This document shows, piece by piece, positions 23,339 through 24,067 of a stretch of 24,067 bases of DNA (the stretch's first letter is position 1; each line of letters starts with the position of its first letter). The stretch is taken from the IMG/VR virus record IMGVR_UViG_3300024967_000008, positions 1 to 24,067 of that record, one strand, 5' to 3'. The notes under the pieces were generated by a model. That model saw only the letters and a list, made by a program, of their open reading frames with translations, did no database searches and was not told the origin of the DNA. This DNA is from a virus. The position numbers were made by a program, and so were the translations under genes.

Positions 23339-24046
23339 TTAATGTTTTATTGCGGATTGGAAGTCATCCCAATCCTTGTCCATACCTTCAAATGTATGGG
23401 TGTGTTGAGTAGCCAGGCCAGTCTGTTTATTATGGTCTGTTGCGAATCCCCAGATACGTTCCTGCAGCGCCACGGCGCGATCACCGGTTTCAACCAGTTT
23501 TTTCAGGCTGTCGATACGCGCTGCTACGCCAATGGTGCGGTTAAACAGTTCCAAGCGCTTGGCCTGCCATGTGCTTTGTGCTTCTTCGCCACCGGTACTA
23601 TCATCATCTGGGCTATTGAATACGGTTTCAGCCAGCCTGTTTAACGGCTCTTGGTTTTCGGTAACAGTTTCCAGTTCTTCCATCATGGTTTCACACAGCT
23701 TCATCATCCTTGTGGAAAAGCCACGATGCTTCATGCGCACATCAGCGATAGCCATTGCATTTGCTTCAATGATCGCTTGGTCAGTTACCGCCTTTTCACT
23801 GGTAACTTCTTTGGTAACTTCACGTTTGGTAACTAAGGCATCGGCCTTGGCTTTAATCTTTGCACTTAGGTCACGATCCCACCCTTCGCGCTTTGCACGC
23901 TTGCTGATGGCAACATGAGATACGCCTTGTGTTGCAGAAATCTCGCGCACTGATAGCAATCCGGCGCGGTAGTCTGCTTCTATTCGTTCCCAATCAATTT
24001 TCTTCTTGGCCTGATCTGACTGAACGCCCGTAGGTAGCTCTTTCAT
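23339..24046 (-). CDS. terS: Terminase small subunit (DNA recognition)
   Basis: This 235-aa protein starts MKELPTGVQSDQAKKKIDWE with AAAGGAG upstream. Residues about 17-58 form a helix-turn-helix: WERIEADYRAGLLSVREIS, then ATQGVSHVAISKRAKREGWD. This is the pattern of small terminase subunits and related DNA-binding proteins. A helical middle follows (FSTRMMKLCETMMEELETV), then FNRTIGVAARIDSLKKLVET near 170-190, and a flexible C-terminus that ends DDFQSAIKH. Small subunits bind the packaging start and stimulate the large subunit. No pac or cos site could be recognised inside the gene by eye. It is separated from the large subunit by four genes. Confidence 0.88.
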   Translation of the reverse strand: MKELPTGVQSDQAKKKIDWERIEADYRAGLLSVREISATQGVSHVAISKRAKREGWDRDLSAKIKAKADALVTKREVTKEVTSEKAVTDQAIIEANAMAIADVRMKHRGFSTRMMKLCETMMEELETVTENQEPLNRLAETVFNSPDDDSTGGEEAQSTWQAKRLELFNRTIGVAARIDSLKKLVETGDRAVALQERIWGFATDHNKQTGLATQHTHTFEGMDKDWDDFQSAIKH

Positions 24047-24067
24047 GATGGCACTCCTTTACATTAT

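Overview
The window is a continuous stretch of the late (virion structural and packaging) region of a tailed bacteriophage or prophage. Every convincing gene lies on the minus strand, so transcription runs from the right end to the left. The gene set is a P22/N4-like short-tailed (podovirus-type) head module: terminase, a large portal, a scaffold, an N4-gp56-type major capsid protein, head-tail adaptor and short-tail proteins. Clear AAGGA/GGAG ribosome sites and G+C-rich hairpins followed by U-runs point to a bacterial host. The base composition is moderate. No integrase, replication, lysis or host gene is present, so neither the host nor the lifestyle can be fixed from this window.

Layout in transcription order. 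(1) 24046-19142: terminase small subunit, then four genes that look structural or fibre-like: a 142-aa protein, a 340-aa lectin/LamG-like protein, a 763-aa Ala/Ser/Gly repeat protein and a 107-aa beta-rich protein. (2) 19160-17529: terminase large subunit, followed by a hairpin, a degenerate tRNA-like element and a terminator. (3) 17298-16431: four small genes, one of only 57 codons. (4) 16428-11308: portal with a long C-terminal extension, a small helical protein, scaffold and major capsid protein. (5) 11202-8243: a small beta-rich head protein, a TylF-type methyltransferase, a methyltransferase/GT9-like glycosyltransferase fusion and two small polar proteins. (6) 8207-1: one more small acidic protein, the head-tail adaptor, a large beta-rich completion/tail protein, two further beta-rich virion proteins, one 481-aa protein of unknown role, a long helical virion protein with PDAP repeats, and a Pro-rich protein that runs off the left edge.

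How it fits together: the terminase subunits package DNA through the portal into a capsid built from the major capsid protein on the scaffold. The adaptor and the beta-rich proteins close the vertex and form the short tail. The fibre-like proteins probably decorate or bind the host. The methyltransferase and glycosyltransferase pair sits among the structural genes and may modify virion proteins or the host surface.

The most unusual features are: intrinsic terminators placed just upstream of the ribosome sites of six genes, with no room for a promoter; the methyltransferase-GT9 fusion paired with a TylF methyltransferase inside the head operon; a tRNA-like element whose T-loop carries a six-base insertion; and a portal with an ADGG-repeat extension.
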